Below are positions 7,739-17,469 of a DNA stretch of 27,514 nucleotides, one piece after another. The notes below the pieces were generated by a model. It saw only the letters and a program-made list of their open reading frames with translations, made no database searches and was not told the origin of the DNA. The stretch is from Triparma columacea (lineage: Eukaryota; Sar; Bolidophyceae; Parmales; Triparmaceae): NCBI GenBank assembly GCA_030267965.1, contig BRYA01000232.1, positions 529 to 28,042 on the forward strand. The letters run 5' to 3'. The position numbers were made by a program, and so were the translations under genes. Numbering within the stretch: position 1 is the stretch's first letter; each line of letters starts with the position of its first letter.

Positions 7739-8608
7739 TTAAAGCTGAACCGACTTACTTGCCTCTAACAACACCATGCTATAAGGGGTGGCGATAATGT
7801 GGAAGATTACGTGGCCCCAGCCCTTTATATATTTGGATGTCATGAAGCAGAGGAAACAAAGGAAACCAAAGCCCAAGCCTTTGACATAATTTGCCATGTC
7901 CCCCCGTAGCAGAATGGGGAGGAGGTACAATTGAATTGCAGGCTGGAGGCGCATCTGGACAGGCTTCCCGAACGAATTTTGACCCCCTGACCACAAGCAC
8001 CACGCAGCGTAGGCGTTCAAGGGAAGCAGGACCAGCGCGTAAGCCTTCCATCCGCTCAAGGCGTACGAATATATAGAACAGACAAAGTGGATAGCCGACT
8101 GGTCCAGACAGCGCCAGCGATTGTTAATGCGATCCTCATCTAACTTCATGCCCTGCCTGAAATGATAAATGACAGAGAACGGGCAGTGAAGGGCTGTGGA
8201 AGCAATCGCCAAAAGTGGCGCGCTCCCTAAGATCTCCTGAATTGAGGAAGGGAGGGGATGACCATCGTTCACGAAGTAATCATGACAGAGCGCCATCAAA
8301 GGAAATAGCATTGAAATTGCGTTAAGATACTCCTGAAGCGGGGTCATTCCAACGCTGATGTTCGTCTCCGACCCGAAATCTACGATGCTACTCCCCTGTT
8401 TTTGCAATTGGGGACGTGGAGGCTGCTTCTTTGAGGACTTGGAGGCCTTAACGGACCTTACTCTTGGTTTCTTCTTCGTCGATTCAGTCTTTAAGGCTTT
8501 TGAAGGCCCCCTCGGTTTCTTCTTCGTCGACTCAGTCTTTAAGGCTTTGGAAGGCCCCCTCGATCTCGATCTCCCCGTCTGAACCCCCCCCCTTCGAGTA
8601 GACACCAT
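7739..8608 (-). CDS. Multispanning membrane protein, CREST-superfamily-like
   Basis: Single exon, 289 residues, ATG at 8608. The N-terminus (about 1-70) is basic and Ser/Lys-rich and holds two copies of RGPSKALKTESTKKKP (residues 17-48). From about residue 90 onward there are some six to seven hydrophobic segments. Three conserved-looking polar positions sit in or beside them: S145-x3-H149 (SVIYH), D169 (LDQSAIH) and H266-x3-H270 (GHVIFH). This Ser/His, Asp, His-x3-His order is the zinc-site pattern of the CREST hydrolases (alkaline ceramidases, PAQR/HlyIII, Per1). I infer a metal-dependent membrane hydrolase, perhaps lipid amidase-like, but overall similarity to a named subfamily is not apparent. 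The 5' end is divergent from the PAP2 gene, itself a lipid enzyme. Confidence 0.65.
   Translation of the reverse strand: MVSTRRGGVQTGRSRSRGPSKALKTESTKKKPRGPSKALKTESTKKKPRVRSVKASKSSKKQPPRPQLQKQGSSIVDFGSETNISVGMTPLQEYLNAISMLFPLMALCHDYFVNDGHPLPSSIQEILGSAPLLAIASTALHCPFSVIYHFRQGMKLDEDRINNRWRCLDQSAIHFVCSIYSYALSGWKAYALVLLPLNAYAAWCLWSGGQNSFGKPVQMRLQPAIQLYLLPILLRGDMANYVKGLGFGFLCFLCFMTSKYIKGWGHVIFHIIATPYSMVLLEASKSVQL
8466..8561. repeat. 48-bp tandem duplication inside a coding region
   Basis: Two adjacent 48-bp copies (8466-8513, 8514-8561) differ at two positions and encode the duplicated basic 16-mer in the N-terminus of the CREST-like protein. The length keeps the frame. Confidence 0.9.
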
Positions 8609-8782
8609 GGATCTTTTGGCTTTATTTTGGGCAAAATACTCACACCTCTATTTTCCTTCCAACCAACGACTTACGCGCCAAAATCACTGATCCATAACAC
8701 ATTCTCTCCTCCAACTATCTCCTTAGCTTCCTCATTCCTCTCGAATAAACCCTCCATCTCATCAATTGCCCACCGCTCCCGG
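8609..8782. promoter_or_regulatory. Divergent promoter region with TTGGGCAA
   Basis: This 174-bp gap lies between the ATG at 8608 (minus) and the ATG at 8783 (plus). TTGGGCAA at 8627-8634 lies in ATTTTGGGCAAAAT, a near-palindrome only 19 bp from the minus-strand start. Confidence 0.45.
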
Positions 8783-9730
8783 ATGGCTGTTCCGACTTCC
8801 CAAACCTGCCACCTCCTCCTGTCGCTTGTACAAAGTCTTGTATTTATTGCGCTTTGCGTCTCTATCCCACCCGCTATCCAGCCTCTGAACATCCGCCCGA
8901 TCCCTCTTCTCAATATCAGTGTGGGATCTGATGGCGAGACAAACACATACATTCATGTCAAGGACCTGGCGTTGATGAACCCTTATCTGCCTGACTCTGA
9001 GGTGACCGTATCGGGTTTTATGCTTGCAGTCATATCGTTTGTCCTGCCGGTTTCGACGTTTCTGTCTGTCTGGCTTTGTTTTACCAGGAGACTGTCTTCA
9101 TCTGCAGGGGAAGAGGATCGTTTGATGAACTTGGAGGAGGGCGACGGTAGTAAGGTCGGCAAGAGGCGACATGATGGCAAAACTGACTTCCTGCTCATCT
9201 TAACAGCCTACTTTTATGCCATGGGAACTACTCTCTTAATCACGGACTGGGCAAAGCTTTATGTTGGGCGCCTCCGCCCCAATTTTTACGCAATCTGTGA
9301 CTACAATGATGAAACCAACCAGTGTGACGCGGACGAAAGTCGCCAGAATGAAGGTCGTTGCAGCTTTCCATCTGGGCATTCCTCCTTGTCTATGTCAGGT
9401 TGTATGATGCTATCACTATACCTTTCTTTCAAGTTGACGAAGACCAAGAAAGGGAACAAACTATTGAGGGACAAGTGCTGTGGCGATGACTGCGCGGACT
9501 TCTCGTTCCCTGAGTGCGTCTACTACGTTTTCCTTCTTCCAATCTTTCTCGCTCTCTTTGTCGCATGTTCCAGGGTCCACGACAATTGGCATCACCCTTC
9601 CGATGTTATCGCTGGCGCCCTTATTGGTGGTCTATCTGGGTGTTGGGCGTTTTATCAGTTCTATTTCAGGAACCTTAACGTTACCTTTCAGTCCCCTCCC
9701 TTCATATTTTCAATCTTCAATTGCTCGTAG
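8783..9730 (+). CDS. PAP2-family lipid phosphate phosphatase
   Basis: Single exon, 315 residues from the ATG at 8783; the longer frame upstream begins with TTG. The three PAP2 active-site motifs are intact: K158 to P166 (KLYVGRLRP), FPSGHSS with PSGH at 196-199, and SRVHDNWHHPSD (263-274) with R264, H270 and D274. Hydrophobic segments at about 10-28, 76-100, 137-156, 200-216, 245-262 and 274-292 give the usual six-pass topology. Members dephosphorylate phosphatidate, lysophosphatidate or related lipid phosphates in ER or Golgi membranes. A Cys/Asp-rich loop (CCGDDC) separates motifs 2 and 3. The stop is followed by an AATAAA-like signal near 9746 and a convergent gene. Confidence 0.92.
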   Translation: MAVPTSQTCHLLLSLVQSLVFIALCVSIPPAIQPLNIRPIPLLNISVGSDGETNTYIHVKDLALMNPYLPDSEVTVSGFMLAVISFVLPVSTFLSVWLCFTRRLSSSAGEEDRLMNLEEGDGSKVGKRRHDGKTDFLLILTAYFYAMGTTLLITDWAKLYVGRLRPNFYAICDYNDETNQCDADESRQNEGRCSFPSGHSSLSMSGCMMLSLYLSFKLTKTKKGNKLLRDKCCGDDCADFSFPECVYYVFLLPIFLALFVACSRVHDNWHHPSDVIAGALIGGLSGCWAFYQFYFRNLNVTFQSPPFIFSIFNCS

Positions 9731-9795
9731 TTTACTTTGCGCACCGAATAAAATCATAGAGATCAGACTTACTTTCCAAACAAAAATAAAAATAT

Positions 9796-10354
9796 TTACC
9801 CATCCCCCTCCTCTGCTTCCCATCGAACTCGTACCTCCAAGACACGTTGTCTCCAAATTCCCTCATCAATCACTCCAGTAGTCCTTGCAGTGTACACAGC
9901 ACGCCTCGCCCTATCGTCTTTCTTCTTATATTGCACATACTTTGCAACCAGCACAAAATCATCCCTTGTTGGAGTTGCCCGTGGATCACGGGTGGTGCTG
10001 GTAGTGTGGGTTATGGACGGAAAACTGGAGTAGTCCGGTGTCTCAGACGATGCGAGGTAAGTGTCCATTCTGCGTTGGCGAGGGGCGTGAGGAGGGACGT
10101 GCGAAGTGGAATGATTTTGGTTAGGGTTGCACAGGCGAAGAGTGGAATATTGCTTGCGACTACAACAGCAACAACAACGTTGCGACGTACTTCGAATCTA
10201 GTTCATTGACCACATAATCATCCATATGCTCGCACATCAAGCTGAAGTGCTTCTTACTAAACCTCTCTGGTGTATAGAGCCTCATCGTGGTCGCAGAAGT
10301 GAGGTAGTGAGTCGTTTTTGGAGGAAATGATGGATCATTAGCCAGTTCTGTCAT
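9796..10354 (-). CDS. Unknown small protein, two exons
   Basis: Exons 10354-10191 and 10069-9796 join in phase 2 (donor GTACGT, acceptor CGCAG) to 145 residues. The first exon reads as a plausible folded segment (TMRLYTPERFSKKHFSLM then DDYVVNELD); the second has a Ser/Thr-rich part, then DDFVLVAKYVQYKKK and a charged C-terminus. The frame stays open for about 15 codons upstream of the chosen ATG with a protein-like sequence, so an extra 5' exon is possible. No family is recognised. It is convergent with the PAP2 gene (65 bp between stops) and divergent from the gene at 10630. Confidence 0.5.
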
Positions 10355-10629
10355 ACCAAAGACGCTACTTCTAACTACTAAAAGGTCTTCGTCGGTCCCA
10401 AAACCTTTTTATTGAGTTCGGATTGAGGCAAGGAAATTTGTTCACTCCAAGGAACATTCTGAAGCAAATTCCACCCACGTCCCCACAAAAGCCCCCGACG
10501 CTCTCAGCAACGTTTCGTAAAAATTACCGGGGTGCTACCCCTGCATCTCCCGTAAAACGTCTAGAAAAGGCGTGATCTATCAGAACAAATCTGGGTGTTT
10601 CCTTCCCCCCCCCCCAACCTAACCAGAGG
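10355..10629. promoter_or_regulatory. Divergent intergenic region
   Basis: A 275-bp gap between minus-strand and plus-strand starts. A run of 11 C (10605-10615) followed by AACCTAACCAG immediately before the ATG at 10630 resembles an intron 3' end, so a further upstream exon of the plus gene is possible. No TTGGGCAR octamer was seen. Confidence 0.35.
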
Positions 10630-11146
10630 ATGAAACGAGCTCACCCGAATGATACAAGCTATCGCGACCAACAACCTCTTACTAAGAGGGCCGCACCTTC
10701 TCTAGCATCAATTACATATCAGGCAATGGAGAGCATGAACATAACCCAGGAGGGGAGAGGTGAGAGAAGTATGCAAAGGCGATAGTGGCACCCCCGAATC
10801 ACTAATTCCCCTCCCCTATACCGCAGCCCCGTCACCGAAATCCCAGCCCATTCAGAGGGATGAAGAGAGTGGTGAGGTGAGAGTTTGAGCATCTTTGAGG
10901 CTGCGAAATCTACCCACTCTGAAATCTCCCACACGAGTCCACGCTTCCGAATTGACCCCCTCCCCCCCCCCCCCCCGCCATCCACAGGGCCAGACACACC
11001 TTGGATTTGTCCTCGACGAATCACCAACTTCCTGCGATGATGGACAGAAAAATTCCAAACGGAGCCCGACAATGAGAGCGCGGATAAAGCCTCCCTCCCC
11101 CGCGAAAGAAAAGAAGACAAGGACGAGGTCAATGGATGTGTCATAA
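10630..11146 (+). CDS. Unknown small basic, Ser/Pro-rich protein
   Basis: Exons 10630-10759, 10827-10876 and 10988-11146 join in phase (donors GTGAGA and GTGAGA, acceptors CCGCAG and CCACAG) to 112 residues. The middle exon is only 50 nt. The sequence is hydrophilic: MKRAHPND at the start, a Lys/Pro/Ser middle, an acidic turn, and a basic tail with RSPTMRARIKPPSPAKEKKT. It looks intrinsically disordered, with Ser-Pro and Thr-containing sites that could be phosphorylated. The third intron end follows 15 consecutive C. No family is recognised. A 160-codon frame on the other strand overlaps these exons but lacks splice or domain support. Confidence 0.55.
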
Positions 11147-11210
11147 AATAGAACCATTTGATTTGAGGCCAAAATAGAGAATTATCATCCAACTTCAACA
11201 AGAATAAGAA

Positions 11211-12241
11211 TCACCACTTCTCGACCTTGTTCTTTTTGAGCCATTTCGTTGTTGAGTCGTCAACCCAGTCATTCATGAAGCTAAATGTCTCGGGGTAACT
11301 TCCGTCATCGAGGTCTTCAAAAGTTTTCTGGTGGGACCGGCCAAAGTGGTTGTGTTGCGCGACTTTTGTCTTTCTACTGTTGAAGTAATCGGTGTTATTT
11401 TCATGGTCCTTGGAGTGAATCACAATTTTCTCCCCGTCCGCCCCCTCCTCAGTGTGCTCCCGTTGTTTTTCCCTCGCCGCCCTCCTCTTCTTGTATTGTT
11501 CCATGTCGTCCATAACCAAGTCAAGACTGTCCCCCTCTTTTCCCTGGTCGTCTTCGTCGTCGTGATCCTCATGTTCGTCCTCACTCCCCCCGAAGATCAT
11601 TTTTTGCCACGATTCACTGTCGTCATGGAAGCTGAACGAATCGCGGGCGAATAGTGAAGAGATACGTGCTGCCTTGACCTTAACTTTGCCAACCTTCTTC
11701 TTCAATTCTTCCTTCTTCTTTATGTCCGCCTTTATCTCCGCCTCCCTGTAAGAGTGCGAGGGGTGTGAGGGGGGGAAGGAAACAAACAAAGGCGGCAATA
11801 ATATCAACAATTACACACACACAAGAGCCACACCCAAGAGCCACATCCAAGGCACAAAACTCACCTTATCTTCCTCATTATTTCTTCCCTCTTTTTCACT
11901 TCTTCCGGGTCCACCTTTTTCTCTAACGTGTCCATCTTCTTGATCCTCCCCTTGGGATCATGCTGCATCAGGTAAGAAAACCTGAGGGCCTCTGGACGTG
12001 TCATGAGCTCCAAAGTAGGCACAAGCCTGTGGTTTGGGCAAGGCTGCTTCCTATATTCAGTGGGATTGTACTGCTTCTTAACTAGCGGCTGCGCCTTAGT
12101 TGGCGATCCTTTCTGAGGTGATATTCCTGTAACCCCAACCGCCTCAGCGGGTGTAAGGTACATCATTCTGCTGTGGTATACGACTCCATTGGTGTTACGG
12201 TTTGACTCCCGTTGAATTTCTTGACGGAGCGTGTACGACAT
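11211..12241 (-). CDS. Unknown charged coiled-coil protein, two exons
   Basis: Exons 12241-11865 and 11745-11211 join in phase 2 (donor GTGAGT, acceptor TTACAG) to 303 residues. The N-terminal 90 residues contain a Tyr/Pro-rich stretch (VKKQYNPTEYRKQPCPNHRL). Residues of about 105-150 are a Lys/Glu-rich helix spanning the splice junction, likely a coiled coil. A highly acidic segment (GGSEDEHEDHDDEDD) follows, then an Arg/Glu helix and an aromatic-acidic C-terminus with two Trp near KWLKKNKVEKW. There is no signal peptide or membrane segment. I cannot name a family; a cytoskeletal or nuclear scaffold role is only a guess from composition. Confidence 0.65.
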
Positions 12242-12534
12242 TTTTTAACTTGTGGGGTGAAGGGATGGGAGGGGTGAATTGGCTTGTCTCTTCCGCCTCA
12301 ACAGAAGGGGCTCAACAATTTCTCTGTTTTGGGAAGTTTTTGCGGAGGAAGTGTAGCAGCAAGCCGGTAGATTAGGAGTTTGAGGGGCGACAGAAAGGGT
12401 CGGGGACACGCAGAGTAAGTAAGGGAAAAACCTTGGGCCCTTCTGTTGTGAAAGTCTCAACCTCCTCGCAAAATAATTGCGGAGAAAGACAAGGGACAAG
12501 GGACAAGGGACAGAATACTTCCATTGCAAAACAA
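12242..12534. other. Gap between two minus-strand genes
   Basis: A 293-bp stretch that should contain the 3' end of the carrier gene and the promoter of the gene starting at 12241. It holds a 7-bp tandem repeat, GACAAGG x 3 (12488-12508). No gene was seen. Confidence 0.4.
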
Positions 12535-13299
12535 TTAACTATTTCGTTCACTTCTCCTTCGCTCACCCTCTAACCAATCGCTAACGTACTCGTAAACCGC
12601 GATTGTGCTCGCAGCCCCCGGTATGCCTCGAGCATAAGCCACCCCCCAGCTGTTGAAAAGCCTCCCCGGGTTCTTCCTGAAGATGTCATAAACTGCGCCC
12701 CTATCCTTCCCCGTCTGCACCAGCGTCTTCACGCTGTCCAGCGGCAGGGCCAGCGTCCAGAACGCGACGCCCGCGAACGCCCCCCTGGCGGACGGGGGCA
12801 GGGAGGGAAAGTTTTCACTGATTAGGGAAGAGGCGGAGAAGAAACCGCCGCAACCGAACACGTCGCGGAGCACGCTCCAATAGGCCCCCCGGTACATTGC
12901 GAGGACGGAGATTCTGCGGAAGGAGCTCAGCGTGCTCCCGTGTACAATTATGTTGCTTCTAATGTACTCTGTGGGGGTGACGAAGAAGAGCGCGTTTACC
13001 CCCCCAGCTATGCAGCCGTTCAAGAACGGATGGTTACCGACGTGAGACTGCAGGAGCGACACCGTCGTGAATATGGTAGATTTGTAAACTACCTGGGCAG
13101 CCAGCGGGATGCTGAGGCCAGTATAAAAGAGGTGCGGGCGGGATAACAAAGGGCGCACTATTTCCATCGTGGTTGGGGGCTTTTGGGCCACTGCGCCGGC
13201 TTGTATCTTGGTTCTAACAAAATCTAGGGGGTAAACAAGGAGGGTGGAGACGAATCCTGCCGAGGACCCTGCTGCTATGCTAATATCGAAGGATACCAT
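12535..13299 (-). CDS. Mitochondrial carrier (SLC25) family protein
   Basis: Single exon, 254 residues, ATG at 13299. The three carrier repeats carry YPLDFVRTKIQ, TPTEYIRSNII and LPLDSVKTLVQ; the Glu in the second loop resembles that of carnitine/ornithine-type carriers. At 254 residues it is shorter than the usual 290-310, with short matrix loops, but all six hydrophobic segments can be placed. Substrate is not predictable by eye. It is divergent from phytoene desaturase with 158 bp between starts. Confidence 0.85.
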   Translation of the reverse strand: MVSFDISIAAGSSAGFVSTLLVYPLDFVRTKIQAGAVAQKPPTTMEIVRPLLSRPHLFYTGLSIPLAAQVVYKSTIFTTVSLLQSHVGNHPFLNGCIAGGVNALFFVTPTEYIRSNIIVHGSTLSSFRRISVLAMYRGAYWSVLRDVFGCGGFFSASSLISENFPSLPPSARGAFAGVAFWTLALPLDSVKTLVQTGKDRGAVYDIFRKNPGRLFNSWGVAYARGIPGAASTIAVYEYVSDWLEGERRRSERNS

Positions 13300-15379
<2,080 letters not shown>

Positions 15380-15407
15380 AAAGGGACTGCTTTATTATGC
15401 CCCCCTC

Positions 15408-15828
15408 TCACTCGTCCTTCTTTCCCTTGACCTTTTCAAGGGCCTCATCGAAGTCAACCTCCTTATCAGCAGCATCAAACATCTCGAACATCTCCCCGAG
15501 GTCAAGGTCAAGCCCACCTTCCTCATCCTCAGGACCAGAGTAGACCACGGAAAAGCTTGTTCGGGGGGAGGCAATGGTGAGGCCACGAGAGAAGGCAGTG
15601 GGAGCTGATGAGGTAGGTAGAGAGGGGAAGGTGGCGGGTAAGCGCGTAGAACGGGCAAACAAGCGCGTATTGGCTCAATTCATACAGACAAACGCAACCT
15701 CACTGTTCTTCTCTCCAGTTTCTTTCATTCAGTTGTCAAAATCTCGCCTCCATAAACTATATACGCGTACCTATACTGAAACAACTGACAGTGGATATAG
15801 CAAGGAAGAGGGAAAGGACGCGGATCAT
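15408..15828 (-). CDS. Small (84-residue) predicted plastid protein
   Basis: Exons 15828-15771 and 15604-15408 join in phase 1 (donor GTACGC, acceptor CATCAG) to 84 residues. Residues 1-16 (MIRVLSLFLAISTVSC) are a clean signal peptide followed by FSIAPTAFSRG, an AFAP-like heterokont plastid signature, and a short Ser/Arg transit region. The mature part is about 45 residues and acidic: YSGPEDEEGGLDLDLGEMF, a helix EMFDAADKEVDFDEAL and a Lys-rich end. No catalytic motif or membrane segment. Function is unknown; it may be a stromal accessory or binding protein. Without the intron the frame lacks an ATG, which supports the two-exon model. It is convergent with PDS (60 bp between stops) and its ATG is 59 bp from the divergent phosphatase ATG. 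Confidence 0.7.
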
Positions 15829-15887
15829 TTTTTCTTGAGTTTTGGGCAAACTTGAGGGAAAAAAAGGCCCAATTCTAATCACAATAT
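15829..15887. promoter_or_regulatory. 59-bp divergent promoter with TTGGGCAA
   Basis: Only 59 bp separate two divergent start codons; TTGGGCAA lies at 15842-15849. If the phosphatase uses its second ATG (15924) the gap is 95 bp. Confidence 0.5.
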
Positions 15888-17182
15888 ATGCTTACGCTCC
15901 TACTCTTTTGCATTCCAGTAGCCATGCCTCTTTCCGTACCAACGAATCTTGGTCCTATTGGACCTTTAGGCACTGGTAAGTTGTAATTTGAGGGGATGAC
16001 CAGATCGAGGGAGAAGAAAGATTCCCCACTTACCCCCCCCTCAGTCGCAGCCAACGCAGCAGTGGCTGCAGGGAACATTATAAAGGATGCTTCGAAGGAA
16101 ATTTCCTCAACATCTGTTACCAAGACAAAGGCCAACCCCAGAGACCTCTTAACCAAGACTGATCCCATCTGCGAGGCCGAAATAACGAGGATAATAAAGG
16201 AAACTTACCCATCCCATCTCATCCTGGGGGAGGAGGCAGTAGCCAGTGGTCCGGAGGCGAGCGCTTCCGCCTTGGATCACTACCTCAAGCTCGCCAAGAA
16301 GACCAACGAGCACCTCTGGATCGTCGACCCCCTCGACGGCACCACGAATTTCGTGCACTCCATCCCCATGTCCCTCCCTTCTGTGGCGTGCTTGAGCCCC
16401 GACGGGGAGGTGGTGGCGGGTTGCGTGTATGACGGGGAGAGGGAGGAGTGCTTTGTGGCGGAGGTCGGGAAGGGGGCTTGGCTTAATGGGGTCAGGATTG
16501 AGGTGGACAAGGGGACAGAGAATTTAGGGGAGGTGAGGAGCAAGTAGCAAAGGGGGGAATTGTCGTTTTATTCCGCAGATGTAAATATCACACAGTGACA
16601 AACCTGCAGCAACCTGCTGCCAAACGACCATAATGAGGAACTAACAACACCTTACCGACGCTGCTTCACCCGCCCCCCCTCCTTCTAACCCCCCCCCCCG
16701 TATTCTTCCACCCCCCCATCCCCATCCCACACTCCTCCTACGCAGTGCGTCCTCGCTATGGGATCTCCCCCCGGTGCCGAGTCACTCTCGATGAGCCTCC
16801 TTGGTATAAACGCCCTTATGCCCAAAGTCGTGAGTAGGGGGGGTTGAAAAAAGAAGTGTTGCACTGATTGATAAATTCCTCACCCCTCACCTCTTTCTTT
16901 TCGCAGCGCACCATCCGTATGTTCGGTTCCGCCGCCCTAATGCTCGCCTGGGTCGCCTGCGGCCGCCTCGGCGGCTACTGGGAGTACGACCTAAGCTCCT
17001 GGGACGTGGCTGCCGGGGGGCTGCTAATTAAAGAGGCAGGGGGGAATATGGGGGACCTGGAGGATGAGGGGGGGAAGAGGGAGGTGTTTGATATTAGGAA
17101 GAGGAAAATTATTGCGACTAACGGCATCGTACACGAGGAGCTGAGGGACGTGCTGAAGGATGCGGGGGTTATAAAACAGTAA
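15888..17182 (+). CDS. Inositol monophosphatase-family phosphatase
   Basis: Four exons, 15888-15975, 16045-16532, 16746-16829 and 16907-17182, join in phase to 311 residues. The family uses Mg2+ to dephosphorylate inositol monophosphates or similar sugar phosphates (histidinol phosphate, galactose-1-phosphate). Family landmarks are all present: LLTKTDP (64-70), LILGEE (88-93), [12 protein letters not shown] (121-132) with metal ligands D124 and D127, [17 protein letters not shown] (224-240) and [16 protein letters not shown] (251-266) with D253. Exon 3 is only 84 nt and its inclusion is supported by the expected segment between the substrate loop and RMFGSAA. Start choice is open: [16 protein letters not shown] could be a short targeting sequence, or translation may start at the in-frame ATG at 15924. 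Shares a very short divergent promoter with the small plastid protein. Confidence 0.9.
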
Positions 17183-17469
17183 TTCTAAACGCGATTGGAA
17201 GCAAAACATTTAGCTGGGGGTTTCGGAGTCAAGAAATTACCGTTGTCCTCCCATCGGTTTGTTATGGTACACCCCCCCCATATATATACATAAATATATG
17301 ATTCTCCTCAAAAAAGAAAAGAAGAACACAAATTGGGCAGGAAAGAAGCAGCGTCGGTTGCAAAAGATCCTCCTTTTTTGCTTCTCTTTCACCCTCTCAC
17401 ACCTCATACGACCGCTGATCTACCCATAGTAGATACCTTCTTCCACAATCCTTGTCAAACCTTTTCGAT
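17183..17469. promoter_or_regulatory. Intergenic region with TTGGGCAG
   Basis: Gap between two plus-strand genes holding the 3' end of the phosphatase and the promoter of the acyltransferase. It has a TA-rich patch near 17281-17299 and TTGGGCAG at 17333-17340, 130 bp before the next ATG. Confidence 0.4.

Noticed and set aside
9847..10209. 120-codon plus-strand frame after the PAP2 gene
   Set aside because: It overlaps a better two-exon minus-strand gene and has a Cys/Arg-rich shadow-like composition.
10719..11201. 160-codon minus-strand frame
   Set aside because: Composition is Gly/Ser/Arg-biased with no domain, and the plus strand has three in-phase exons with good splice sites.
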